From: Miscanthus floridulus
Taxonomy: Eukaryota > Streptophyta > Magnoliopsida > Poales > Poaceae
Assembly: GCF_019320115.1 (NCBI RefSeq)
Contig: NC_089584.1
Span: 75,144,791-75,208,790 of the forward strand
Reading direction: 5' to 3'
Length of the DNA stretch: 64,000 nt
This document shows, in pieces, positions 35,301 through 44,183 of the stretch. A program made the position numbers and the translations under genes. Position 1 is the first letter of the stretch. Each line of letters starts with the position of its first letter. Below the pieces are notes generated by a model, which was not told where the DNA came from, did no database searches, and was given only the letters and a program-made list of their open reading frames with translations.

Positions 35301-35937
35301 CACCATCAAGACTGCAGGTACTCACAATGATGACACTATTGACTTCTATGGGACAATCATAGACATTATTGAGTTGAATTACACTAAAAACAGCAAAGGA
35401 GATAGATCTATTATCTTATTACGGTGTCAATGGTACAATCTTGAGGGAAGGACATACCAAATGAAAGATGATGGTTACTTCAAGAGCATTAACATCGAAG
35501 GCCGATGGTATAAGAATGATCTTTTCATTCTAGCCATAGAAGCTTCACAAGTATTTTTCTTGGAAGATACAAAGTTAGGTCCATGTTGGCAAGTGGTACA
35601 AGAATTTGGCCACCGACATATATTTGATGTTGAAGAGTCTGACGGAAAACAACCAATGCATGAACAAGTATAGACGAGATGTCAGGAGGCATACCAAGAG
35701 GACAATACTTCGTCAGGAGATTGTACAATGGGAGACATTTATCCTGATATGGATTTGTTGCACATGGATAATCAACCAGGCAACCCTATTAGTGCAGACC
35801 TTGTCGAGAGCATCCGTCGACATCAACAAACACCTCAAGGTGATGAAACTGACGGCGAAGATGAAGATGAAACCTTCCTTGAGTACCATAGTCAAGACGA
35901 AGCGAGTATATCAGAAGAAGACAGTGATGATGACTAA
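32360..35937 (+). pseudogene. TNP2-type CACTA transposase (element E), full length but broken
   Basis: The gene starts MDRSWIYNSAPFSDPYMSRV with the zinc-binding Transpos_assoc region (KCPCSRFLNQ; one expected Cys is replaced). It continues with the Transposase_21 core: YDCALFWKDHENDDHCLVCG, RHPADGESWKEFD, LAIATDGFNPFGQM, then LPYWSKLKLQYNLDVMHIEK, THDCHILLQRILPAGLRGLV and GPVQYGWMYPIERRLGTFKH. The C-terminal part after introns at about 34886-34970 and 35056-35140 is DUF4216-like (35149-35673), ending in an acidic tail (35728-35937). Breaks: a frameshift near 32650; TAG at 33208-33210; an extra G near 33617; stops and frameshifts between 33780 and 34050; a shift near 34690; TAG at 35671-35673. 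TNP2 is the CACTA transposase that cuts at the CACTA ends. This copy cannot make it. Confidence 0.85.
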
Positions 35938-36154
35938 TCTTTGCATTTCTAGAGCTATTTGTGAACCATGAACTTCTATTAGTGATTCTGTTGTATCTGA
36001 ATTATGAAATTGTAAAACCTTCTATGCAATGATTCTGTTTCAATGTTAAACTTGATTTATGAATTCTATTATATGCACATGTAACCTATTGGAAGGTACA
36101 TACAGACTATATGCTGCCAAAATATCATGGATATGTTATATGTTGTCATGCTGT

Positions 36155-36310
36155 TAGTTGGGGAGATGGGGAGCTAGCTCCACCCAGACGCCGCCCGCTG
36201 CGTTCCTCCCAGAGGCCGCCGCACTGTCAGTTGGGGAGATGTGGAGCTGGCTCCGCCCAGAGGCCGCTCGCCGCCCACCGCCGTCTTCAGTTGGGGAAAT
36301 GGGGAATGAA
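36155..36310. repeat. GC-rich tandem repeat, period about 74 bp
   Basis: GTTGGGGAGATG(G/T)GGAGCT followed by GGCTCCGCCCAGAGGCCGC occurs at about 36156 and 36230, with a partial copy at 36288, inside the right subterminal region of element E. Confidence 0.55.
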
Positions 36311-36619
36311 ACTGGTCAACAGAGAGGGGTCAAGGGTCCACCTCCTATTTGAAATAACAAATAGTGACGCTCCACAGCCGTCACATAAAAAAACACGTAT
36401 CGTCATAAAAATGCCACTATCAACTAGCTCGTAGCGACTTACATTTTGTGATGACACTTGGTACCATTATGTAACAAAAAATAGTGTCATCATAAATAGT
36501 TTTGGCTGTCCAGATTTTATGATGCTACAAACTTTTGCGTCATATTATGATATATTATATGACAAAAAATTGCCCCTTTATGAGGATTTTTGTCATAGAA
36601 AGGAGTTTTTGTAGTGGCT

Positions 36620-37266
36620 TTAAATTCTCGTCTAAACAAATTTTGGTGTTATTTTCTTGTTAATAAAATACCACCTGGTTTTTCCTAAGTTGGTTCATTT
36701 TTTGATATATTTTTGACAGAGCAAAGGACCGTTTGTTTCAATGCTCTTGCAAAGGCAAGAAGTACAAATTAGGAAAACGTTGAGCATGGGCATGGACTGA
36801 TGCACCCTAGTCTTCAAACGGTTTCTACAGAAGTTAAATGTATTGAGATCCATTAACTTATGCGGCATTTTCAGTTAGGTTCATCAACTCTAAAAGTGAT
36901 TTTTAGATCTATAAACTTTTTAAGAGGTTCACCATAGGTCTAATCCCTTTGTTTAGCTCTTAGATCTAACGTGGCCTATAGAGTTAGTAGCCAACATGAA
37001 ATTTGCAATTAGCCCCTCCTCCCTCTCTTCTTCCTTGCTCCGTTCTCTGAGCGGCAGCGTGAGGTACGCAAGGTGGTGAGCACAAAAACTGGCAACAAGC
37101 GACACGAGCGCAAGGGATCGGATGGTGGTGTCAGCGTCACCTCCCGCTCGATCGAACCATACCTATATAGTATGCATTTATCTAACCTTCATCTAGGATC
37201 ATTGCAAGATTAAGTTTCACAATATGATTCACACCAAGTTCACATCACATTTAAAAGAAGTACTTA
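36620..37266. other. Non-coding spacer
   Basis: The stretch has no gene or clear repeat. The part at 37010-37150 is GC-rich without an open frame. Confidence 0.3.
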
Positions 37267-37693
37267 AGTTTAGGGTGCATTTGGTTCGAGGATGAAGTTG
37301 GATGGGATATAGTGATCCATAGATATAGGGATAAGAATATCCATGATGCATGTTTGGTTGGATGGATGAGACGAGCCATTTTTTTGTTTGGTTAGAAGGA
37401 TATCCGTTAGATGGGATGAGCCAATTTTCTATTTGGTTGGATGAATGGAGGTGGACAAACTGATGTGGTGACCTCTTGCCCAAACTATTGAGGTTACCCC
37501 CTTATACTTGAAACATACACACTGGTACAGAATATATCACAGAACACATGATAGATATCCAAATAGGTTAACATTCATTACACATTACCATGCACACATT
37601 AGCTTTTACAAAATATATAAGAACCCGAGGTGCATTATTTATGGGTTACACAACTGCTACAAAATAGATAATAACCCATAGTGCATTTTTTAA

Positions 37694-37983
37694 GGCCGTC
37701 TCCAACAGAAGACCCATTGCGGAACCCAAACCCAAAATGGGTCTCTAACATAATACCTATAGCCTCCAACATAGTACCTATACGGAAGACCCATTTTAGG
37801 TGCCAGGAGAGACATAACCCAAATCTGAGTATTCTCTCTCCTGAAGACCCATTTGCAGAAATGTTTGTCTTTTGGGTCTTGTTGTTGGAGAAGACAAAAA
37901 ATAGGTATTGAACCCTTTGCCCGTAGCGCTATCCAAAGGACGAATGGGTCTTGTATTTTGGGTCACGGTTGTTGGAGACAGTC
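37694..37983. mobile_element. Tourist-like MITE, alternative reading of the left Harbinger end
   Basis: GGCCGTCTCCAACAG at 37694 is matched in inverse orientation by TGTTGGAGACAGTC ending at 37983, and a perfect TAA flanks both sides (37691-37693 and 37984-37986). The interior shares the AGGTATT / CTCCAACA words of the Harbinger right end, so this 290-bp unit is a relative of it, inserted beside or forming its left end. Confidence 0.55.
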
Positions 37984-38049
37984 TAAGGGATACAAGCAAA
38001 ATAAGTGCAGCAGTAGTCATGTGTGCAACAATGCATAGCAATCCTATCT

Positions 38050-38568
38050 TCAATTTGCAGGTGGGAAGTGCTCAGTGATGAACTTTGCAGCCCAAATTAG
38101 TTTGCGGCTGAATGTGAGAGCACAAAATGCTTTAGCTTTGCTTGGATGGTCAACCAAATGCTCATGATAAAATGCTAAATGAGTGTCATCAAAGCTTGGA
38201 AGATTGTACACTGCATCTTGTAGTTCATCAGGAAGCTCATTTTCCTTTCCACCCTTCTCTATGGCACAAGCAAGCATTTCCCCAACATTTGTCATTGCTA
38301 CTATCAGCCCATCATCTTTCTTTTCAGATGTCCTGGCTCTTTTACTAGGCCTGGTAGCTGAAGATGTTTCTCCATCATTACCAACAGTAGCAGAATCACC
38401 ATCCCCACCATCTTCATGCTGTTCATTATCACCAATTCCAGTTGCTAGTGGCTCATTTGATCCCTTTGCATACTTCCTTGTGGCCACAGTAGCATCAAAG
38501 ATTGTTGCCATCTCACCATAGTGCTCAATCTTTTCTGAGCCTACGCATGTTAACACAAGTTGTGTCAT
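38050..38568 (-). CDS. Harbinger-associated Myb/SANT-like protein, C-terminal part
   Basis: The minus frame starts MTQLVLTCVGSEKIEHYGEM and continues ATIFDATVATRKYAKGS, an acidic Asp/Glu/Gly linker, a basic RPSKRARTSEKK stretch (possible nuclear signal), and a helical C-terminus (LPSFDDTHLAFYHEHLVDHP ... LTFSRKLIWAAKFITEHFPP). The HY-x-E-M-ATIF and ATRKYAKGS wording is what follows the Myb_DNA-bind_3 domain in the second ORF of plant PIF/Harbinger elements, which binds element ends and helps import the transposase. The Myb domain itself is missing here, so an upstream exon is lost or unrecognised. It is transcribed away from the transposase gene. Confidence 0.5.
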   Translation of the reverse strand: MTQLVLTCVGSEKIEHYGEMATIFDATVATRKYAKGSNEPLATGIGDNEQHEDGGDGDSATVGNDGETSSATRPSKRARTSEKKDDGLIVAMTNVGEMLACAIEKGGKENELPDELQDAVYNLPSFDDTHLAFYHEHLVDHPSKAKAFCALTFSRKLIWAAKFITEHFPPAN

Positions 38569-38572
38569 TCTT

Positions 38573-38755
38573 TCATATTTTATTTTCTAAATAATCAATT
38601 CTCATTCTATCTCTTATTTCTATTGGCCCATAGGTAATTCCCAGTCTACGGTGACTCCTTTTTCTTTTCCTAGACTGAATGACAATTGCCATAATGGAAA
38701 GCAGCATATGTGCTGCAGCCGCATAGATCAACCGCTTGGTCCTCTTGTCCATCAC
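38573..38755 (-). pseudogene. Short HARBI1-like N-terminal fragment
   Basis: A minus frame has a basic IQSRKRKRSHRRLGITYGPI stretch followed by EIRDRMRIDYLENKI and a stop. The ITYGPI..RDRMR..YL wording resembles N-terminal regions of plant HARBI1-like nucleases or associated proteins. It may be a stray exon. The family assignment is weak. Confidence 0.3.
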
Positions 38756-39025
38756 AAAAACTGACGGAAAATTCAGATCTGAGCATAGGAAAACAATATA
38801 AGCACATTACATTTCTAGATCTATGCAAATCCATGCATGAACACATTGACAGGAAAATCATCAATACAGTGTAAGACCTGTGCTATGTTTATGAACATTC
38901 TTTTGCAAAAGATTAGGGAAGGGAAGGGAGAAGGGGAAGAGGGTGTCTCACTTCTCTCCTGGGAAGAGGCCGAGTAGGGGCACGGGTCGCAGGTGACTGT
39001 CGGGGAAGGGGCGGAGGAGAGGTTA

Positions 39026-39845
39026 AAAAAGATCGTAATTCTATGTGAGTCACTGAAAAATTTCGGTGGACTTCAGTGCAACTGTTCTAATTTTTTTTTT
39101 TTTGCCCTCTATGCCACTGCCATTAAATTGGGCTCTAACGGTGTAAAACTGCAGGTATGAAAAGTCGAAAATACCCTTAGGTCTAAATATGCCATTGATT
39201 TTTTTAGTATCTGAATGACTTCAAATGGAAAAACTCAAAACTAGAAAGTTGTAGATCTTGTCGAGATCTATAATTTTTATATAAAAATTATCTTCAATTA
39301 ATACTATAAAAAAGATATGATTTTTTAGATATATTAATCATATCAAATCATATCTTTTTTTTGCGGAATTAAATGAAGATAATTTTGATATGAAAATTAT
39401 AGATCTCGAGATATCTATAACTTTCTAGTTTTAAGTTTTTTCATTTGAAGTTGTTAAGATGCTAAAAAAAATTAATGGCATATTTAGACCTAAGGGTATT
39501 TTTGACTTTTCACACCTACAGTTTGACACCGTTAGAGCCCAATCTAACAGCAGTAGCATGGAGGGCAAAAAAAAATTAGAGCAGTGGCGCCAGGCACGGA
39601 GCCAGCGGTGGGGCTAGAGGGGCTCCAACCCCCCTACCGCTCGCGAGCAAGTGAAGCCCCGTAGAGCCGCCGTCTGAAATTTCAGCTGTAGATGTACAGG
39701 TAGGAGGGGCTGAGATTTGTTGAACCTCTTTTCTTGCTAATTGCCGTTGTTTAGCCTCTCCTAAATTTTTTCCTAGCTTCGTCCCTGAGTGGCGCTGAAG
39801 TCCGCCGAACTTTTTCAGTGGCTCACAAGGAATTACAATCTTTTA
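39026..39845. repeat. Foldback element (long inverted repeat) inside the Harbinger element
   Basis: The left arm starts near 39026 (AAAAGATCGTAATTCTATGT, then GAGTCACTGAAAAATTTCGG) and is matched in reverse by CTGAAGTCCGCCGAACTTTT, CAGTGGCTCACAAGGAATTA and CAATCTTTT at 39796-39845. The inner arms also pair (TTAGGTCTAAATATGCCATT with AATGGCATATTTAGACCTAA). Excluding the MITE at 39591-39787 the palindrome is about 620 bp. No TSD could be fixed. Confidence 0.7.
39591..39787. mobile_element. hAT-like MITE, 197 bp, TSD AGTGGCGC
   Basis: The ends CAGGCACGGAGCCAG and (minus) CAGGGACGAAGCTAG form a 15-bp imperfect TIR of hAT type. A perfect 8-bp duplication AGTGGCGC lies at 39583-39590 and 39788-39795. 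It has split the right arm of the foldback element, so it inserted last. Confidence 0.85.
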
Positions 39846-40024
39846 TAATGGAAATTCGCCCAAGCATGAATCCTCGCTCGGACGCACCAGCGGACATCCT
39901 TCTCCTTGCTGCCTTCCATCCTTCCTGAGCACAAGGTATGAAGTTGTCTGAATATAATTTCATATGTGCGAAACTACAAGCTGTCTGTGAATAATTTCCT
40001 ATGTCAAACTATGGCCACTTGTAG

Positions 40025-41323
40025 ATGGTTTTGTTTGATGACGATGAAGATAACTTTATGAACCAATTCTTTGAATCCGATGATAAGTCCGATGATGATG
40101 CTCTTATCTTGAGCTTGATTGCATTTGATGAGGAAGAGGAGAGAAAGAAGAAGAGGCGATGTGGATCAGTCCATGGACGCGAGGTGGTTTACAGAGACAT
40201 ACAAGCTGGCAATTTGAGAATTGTCGCCGACTATTTCGCAGATGGTACCGGTGTACAATGAGAAATTTTTAGGAGAAGGTTTCGGATGTCAAGAAATCTG
40301 TTTTTGCGGATTGTTGAAGGTGTCGAAGCTCACATTGACTATTTCAGGCAAAGGCCAAATGCTGTAGGGTTACTTGGTGCCACTGCATTGCAGAAAGTTG
40401 TTGGTTCAGTCCGTATGCTTGCATATGATGTACCAGCCGATTCAATGGATGAGGTAGTGAGAATAGCAGAAAGCACAATGATTGAGGCCTTCAAGCATTT
40501 TGTTACAGCCGTAGTAGATGTCTTCGGAGATCAATACTTGAGACCACCAAATGATGATGACACAAGGAAGCTTTTGGCCTCAAATGAAAGGAGAGGATGG
40601 CCGGGTATGTTGGGTTGCATAGATTGTAAGCATTGGCGGTGGAAGAATTGTCCTACAGGTTGGAAAGGATATTACGAAGGACATGTTGACAGCCCTACAA
40701 TGATCCTTGAAGCCGTGGCTTCTCAAGATTTGTGGATTTGGCACTCCTTTTTTGGACTACCTGGCTCGCTCAACGACGTCAATGTACTGCAGCGATCACC
40801 ACTCTTCCAAAGGTTAACTTCTGGAACTTCTCCTCCTGTTGAGTACTTTGTGAATGGCAAGAAATACACTATGGGATACTACCTAGCTGATGACATTTAT
40901 CCTTCATGGACTACTTTTGTGAAGAGTTTTCGGAACCCACAAGGCAACAAAAAAATTCACTTCACACAAGCACAAGAATCTGTGAGGAAGGATGTAGAGA
41001 GAGCATTTGGAGTTCTTCAGTCTAGGTTTGCCATGGTGAGAGGACCTTGTAGGATGTGGGACAAGGAAACCATTTGGTATACCATGAGCGCTGCTGTTAT
41101 TTTGCACAACATGATCATAGAAAAATGAGAGGGGGCCGAGGAAGAGGATTTTGACTATGATCAAGATGGTGGTGAGGTGTTGAGGCCAGAGGATTATCGT
41201 CGCGACCCACTTGTTTTGAGCGAGTTCTTGCGTATACGTAATGAGATTGAAGACCGAATAATTCATGAGCAACTTCGTGATGATTTGATGGAGCATTTGT
41301 GGGCACGTCATGGTGTGTCGTAG
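40025..41323 (+). pseudogene. PIF/Harbinger transposase (DDE, nuclease HARBI1-like), two stops
   Basis: One reading frame runs from ATG 40025 to TAG 41321-41323 with two internal TGA codons (40259-40261 and 41126-41128). The N-terminus is acidic, followed by a KKKRRC basic stretch. The main block (40286-41128) carries the catalytic triad by position and context, numbered from 40286: D113 (GCIDCKHW), D164 (PGSLNDVNV) and E238 (DVERAFGVLQ), with the family phrases RGWPGMLGCIDCKHWRWKNC, DLWIWHSFFGLPGS and AAVILHNMIIE. The C-terminus after the second TGA stays in frame and ends LRDDLMEHLWARH. All catalytic residues remain, so it is a recently disabled transposase. It cuts at TSD-flanked TIRs together with the Myb-like partner. 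Confidence 0.85.
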
Positions 41324-41810
41324 TGAGATTTAGATTTGTTTGATTACATGGTTGTATGTGAATTTGTTTGATTATCCATGGTTGACCAAAGTATGTCGTC
41401 GTACTTTATTTGAACTTTGAAATATCCTACTTTGATTAATTATGTTTGAACTATGTGCTGTACTTGTGGTTGGAATACTTTTGGTTAAATTGTAGAGGAG
41501 AAATGAAGGTCATAGAGGGGCAATATGTATTTGTGAGAAAATAAAATAGGTAGTCTGTTTTAGGTAGTAATGCTGGAGACAACAGCAAAAAATAGGTACT
41601 CTAAGAATAGGTGGCTACCTAAACATAGAAATAGGTAGTCTAATAGGTAGTACTGTTGGAGATTTCTAGGGGCCAGGAAATCTAGGATCTTCATGGAATA
41701 TTCCCTTTTCAATCCAATCCAATCCTTCAACCAAACACTACCCATCCATGGATCCCATCCAATCCATTCATATCCCACCAGCCAAACACATCCTTACAAT
41801 ACATTGTTCA

Positions 41811-42786
41811 ACACTTCATAACACAAGCTCTCAAACTTTAGCAGAAGTCTTCTACATGAACAACATAGTTTCGACACATGTCCACGGGTGTGTCATTCCC
41901 ATAGACCTACGCCTAACAAGGCGGTTATCTACCACTCCCAGTCCATAGAGAGGACATGGGTGCATAGAATAAGTCGTACGCGGTTGTCTGCTGAGGAATT
42001 CTCGTCAGCAATGCAAATCAGTGTTTTGTGTGCAGGGAATTAAAAGGGTGGCACGGGACACAGATTTATATTGGTTCAGACACGGGGTGCTCTATGTCCA
42101 GTGGAGAATCGATCTCTTATGTCATAATATGCTTAAGGATTACAGGGACGCTAATGTATGTGTTTGTCTAGCTGCATAACCTTAAATTAGATTGTCTGAT
42201 CTAAAAGTTTTGAAACCACACATTTTCTTAACTTGGCGTAAATGTGAGGTTGTGTCATTATTTGAGGTGCATACAAATTGATCTGAGATGTGCAAACTTC
42301 AAAGTTTGACTTGAGTTACATGTTAAATTATGTTTGAGGTGTATCCATTTTAAGATTGATGTAAGGGTCCTCTTTATTAAAATTATTTAAAAAATTTGTG
42401 ACAAACATATACACCTAAAATGTGCTTACACGCTAATTTTTAGATTTTCATGATCACTTGTAGGTATTATTAGAGTAAAATGCATGATCGTTTCAATTAC
42501 ATTTCTTTACACCACTGCACAATACGCAAAACTGTCATGTACACTGCAGAGATTTTTCCAAACAAATTAACAGCCTTTTGACTTATATAAGGAATTCTCG
42601 ATACATCATCATTAGTTTGCTGGTAAGCTTTTTAAAAAAAATTGAAAGAAAACTGATCGGAACCAACTGAACTAGTACGTGCGAATCAGAACCTATAACA
42701 GCACTACAGCTACAGCAATGGGCTCATCTGCTTCAGACCACTCATGATGATGCTGTACTACTCTCCACCGAGGCAGCGATCATATA
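41811..42786. other. Intergenic, 3' flank of the AGP gene
   Basis: No gene is visible. 42040-42110 (GGGACACAGATTTATATTGG) looks like a short relic of an LTR element. From about 42650 on, the sequence shares words with the 3' flank of the AGP pseudogene (ACTGATC...ACTGAAC) and would hold the AGP 3' UTR. Confidence 0.35.
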
Positions 42787-42984
42787 TCAGTGCGCTAAAT
42801 AGGTGACAAATAGCGCAGCGAACATGAGCAGGTACGCGATCGCCTGATCTATCCCCTTTGCGTCAATCACCCGCACTGTCGCTGCGACGGTCGCCGGCTT
42901 CTCCTGTGCTGCCATGGACAGCTGCATGAGCCCGGAGAAGAAGAAGGCTGTGAACAGCAGCACGTACGCCTTCACGGATGCCAT
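42787..42984 (-). CDS. Arabinogalactan peptide (AG-peptide, AGP16/20-like)
   Basis: This encodes a 65-residue secreted and lipid-anchored AG-peptide. I start it at the ATG at 42982-42984 (MASVKAYVLLFTAFFFSGLM), which begins a clean signal peptide ending near AMA-AQ, rather than at the longer upstream frame. The mature peptide is short (EKPATVAATVRVIDAKG), with few Pro sites for hydroxylation and arabinogalactan attachment. The C-terminus IDQAIAYLLMFAALFVTYLA followed by H is the conserved membrane/GPI-signal segment of this family (PF06376-type). Products sit at the plasma membrane and cell wall; exact roles are unknown. It is intact, single-exon within the coding part, and has a TATA box about 110 bp upstream. 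A decayed duplicate is at 24963-25156. Confidence 0.85.
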   Translation of the reverse strand: MASVKAYVLLFTAFFFSGLMQLSMAAQEKPATVAATVRVIDAKGIDQAIAYLLMFAALFVTYLAH

Positions 42985-43088
42985 TAATTCACAGCTGCTG
43001 AAGAAGCTGAAGAAGAATGAAAATGCAAATGCGCCTGTGAAGCTCTGTGATTTGCTTGGATCGAGATGCACAGGAATTGAAGGGCATG

Positions 43089-43100
43089 CATATATATAGA
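43089..43100 (-). promoter_or_regulatory. Probable TATA box of the AGP gene
   Basis: On minus the sequence reads CTCTATATATATGC about 105-115 bp upstream of the ATG at 42984, a normal distance for a plant TATA box with a short leader. Confidence 0.5.
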
Positions 43101-44043
43101 GGTAGCGGGCAAAGGAGTGACGAACATGAACTCTCGGTGTGCTTATTAGTTTTTGATCAGGACTGAAGGAAAATTCGATTATGAAGAGAAGATGAATCGG
43201 TCAGTCTGTGTGTCTGTCTGGCTCGGCAGGATTGACTATCTTGGTCGCCATATAAATGTGCTGAATATTTCCATCTCAGCGGTTTTGTCTACTTTGGAGG
43301 ATTCGCATGAGTTCAGTTCAGAACATGAGATGGCCGATGTCCCGATGTCTCGTGTGCATGTTGTGAATAGAATTTTGTTGGTTGAAGTCTTCAGTAAATA
43401 GCAACGGACAAAGCTGCAGAACAACGTTGACTGAGCCCTGCCATGACATTCATGTGATCTAGTTTGCGGACAGAATAGGTCATGCCTATGTATGTCAATG
43501 TCACATACACATTTGAACCGGAGAACCCCCTCCCCCGAGTCATCCCTAGGGCCACCCGCCGCCACCGCAAGCCCACCGCTCCAGGCTACCTCCGCCGCCG
43601 CTGCCGCTCCGGCGAGCGGTGGCGGTGGCCCACAACGGTGCCGAAAAAAGGTGGCGTTCGCAGCCACTTTGTCCCTACCCTCTCTCTTTTTAGTCACTCT
43701 CACTCTATGTTTCGTTTGCCAGCGGCTCCTGAGGTCCTTGAAGCTGCGTGGGCGACGGATCTAAGATCTCTAGGTCTAGATCCGGCCCTCTCCATAACGG
43801 ATCTGCTGCCCACATGCCCAACGCGGTTGTGGCCGGGCTCTGGTACCCGATGACAACGCAGAGGGCCTAGGCGCTTGGCTGTGCACCCAACGGTGCCTGA
43901 CCAACCGGTCTGGGGCAAGCCAAGTGCCGACGACTGCTCGGTTCGGCCTCTCAGCGGCTAGATCTAAGGGTTGGGCTCCAGATCCACACGGTTTTCTACC
44001 CCTGCAACTGGTGGCAGCGGTGGCGTCTGGATGTGGCCACATG
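43101..44043. other. AGP upstream region, then GC-rich non-coding sequence
   Basis: 43101-43470 is the upstream flank shared with the AGP pseudogene. 43500-44040 is GC-rich with several overlapping open frames on both strands (for example 43482-43853). None resembles a protein. It could be a captured exon or leader of an element truncated by the Sirevirus. Confidence 0.35.
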
Positions 44044-44183
44044 CAAGGTTTGGTCGGCGACGGTAGGGATGAAAACGGATCGGATATGGACGGATATCAC
44101 CGATATTACATTTGTTTTCATATTTCTATCCGGATTCGGATTCGAATACGGATAGTGTCAACTATGTCGGATAGGATAGATTG
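44044..44183. repeat. Terminal fragment of an interspersed element (GTAGGGATGAAAACGG type)
   Basis: GTAGGGATGAAAACGGATCG followed by GATATGGACGGATATC and CGGATTCGGATTCGAATACG is a common end of grass DNA transposons. It is cut off by the left LTR at 44184. Confidence 0.4.

Larger units (their letters stand above)
25897..36616. mobile_element. CACTA element E, full length, TSD GCT
   Basis: The left end is CACTACAAAAAATCTAGG at 25897. The right end, ...AGGAGTTTTTGTAGTG, is at 36616. The 3-bp TSD GCT is at 25894-25896 and 36617-36619. Subterminal repeats are CGTCACAAAATG / CATTTTGTGACG and CGTCATATAA. The element is 10,720 bp long. ORF1 lies on minus (26732-29653) and TNP2 on plus (32360-35937); they diverge from a GC-rich centre. 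It belongs to the same family and has the same orientation as element A. Both genes carry stops and frameshifts, so this copy is dead even though it is structurally complete. Confidence 0.9.
37694..41666. mobile_element. PIF/Harbinger element with Myb-like ORF and transposase
   Basis: The left terminus GGCCGTCTCCAACAGAAGAC (37694) and the right terminus, read on minus as GAAATCTCCAACAGTACTAC from 41666, share the CTCCAACAG core of Tourist/Harbinger ends. The left flank is TAA (37691-37693) and the right flank TAG (41667-41669), one mismatch from a duplicated TAA. A Myb/SANT-like ORF on minus (38050-38568) and a transposase on plus (40025-41323) give the usual two-gene divergent layout. The length of 3973 bp suits an autonomous PIF element. 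An alternative is that 37694-37983 is a separate MITE. Confidence 0.65.
37267..41810. repeat. Possible outer element with GGTG(C/T)(A/G)TTTGG ends surrounding the Harbinger element
   Basis: The left block (37267-37460) starts GGGTGCATTTGGTTCGAGGA and repeats TTTGGTTGGATGGATGAG. The right block (about 41690-41800) reads on minus AGGATGTGTTTGGCTGGTGG, then GGATTGGATGGGATCC and GTGTTTGGTTGAAGG. They are inverted and related, as the terminal regions of one element would be. No TSD was confirmed. Confidence 0.35.

Noticed and set aside
43482..44042. Genes in the GC-rich block before the Sirevirus
   Set aside because: Several overlapping frames on both strands, none with homology or a plausible start context.
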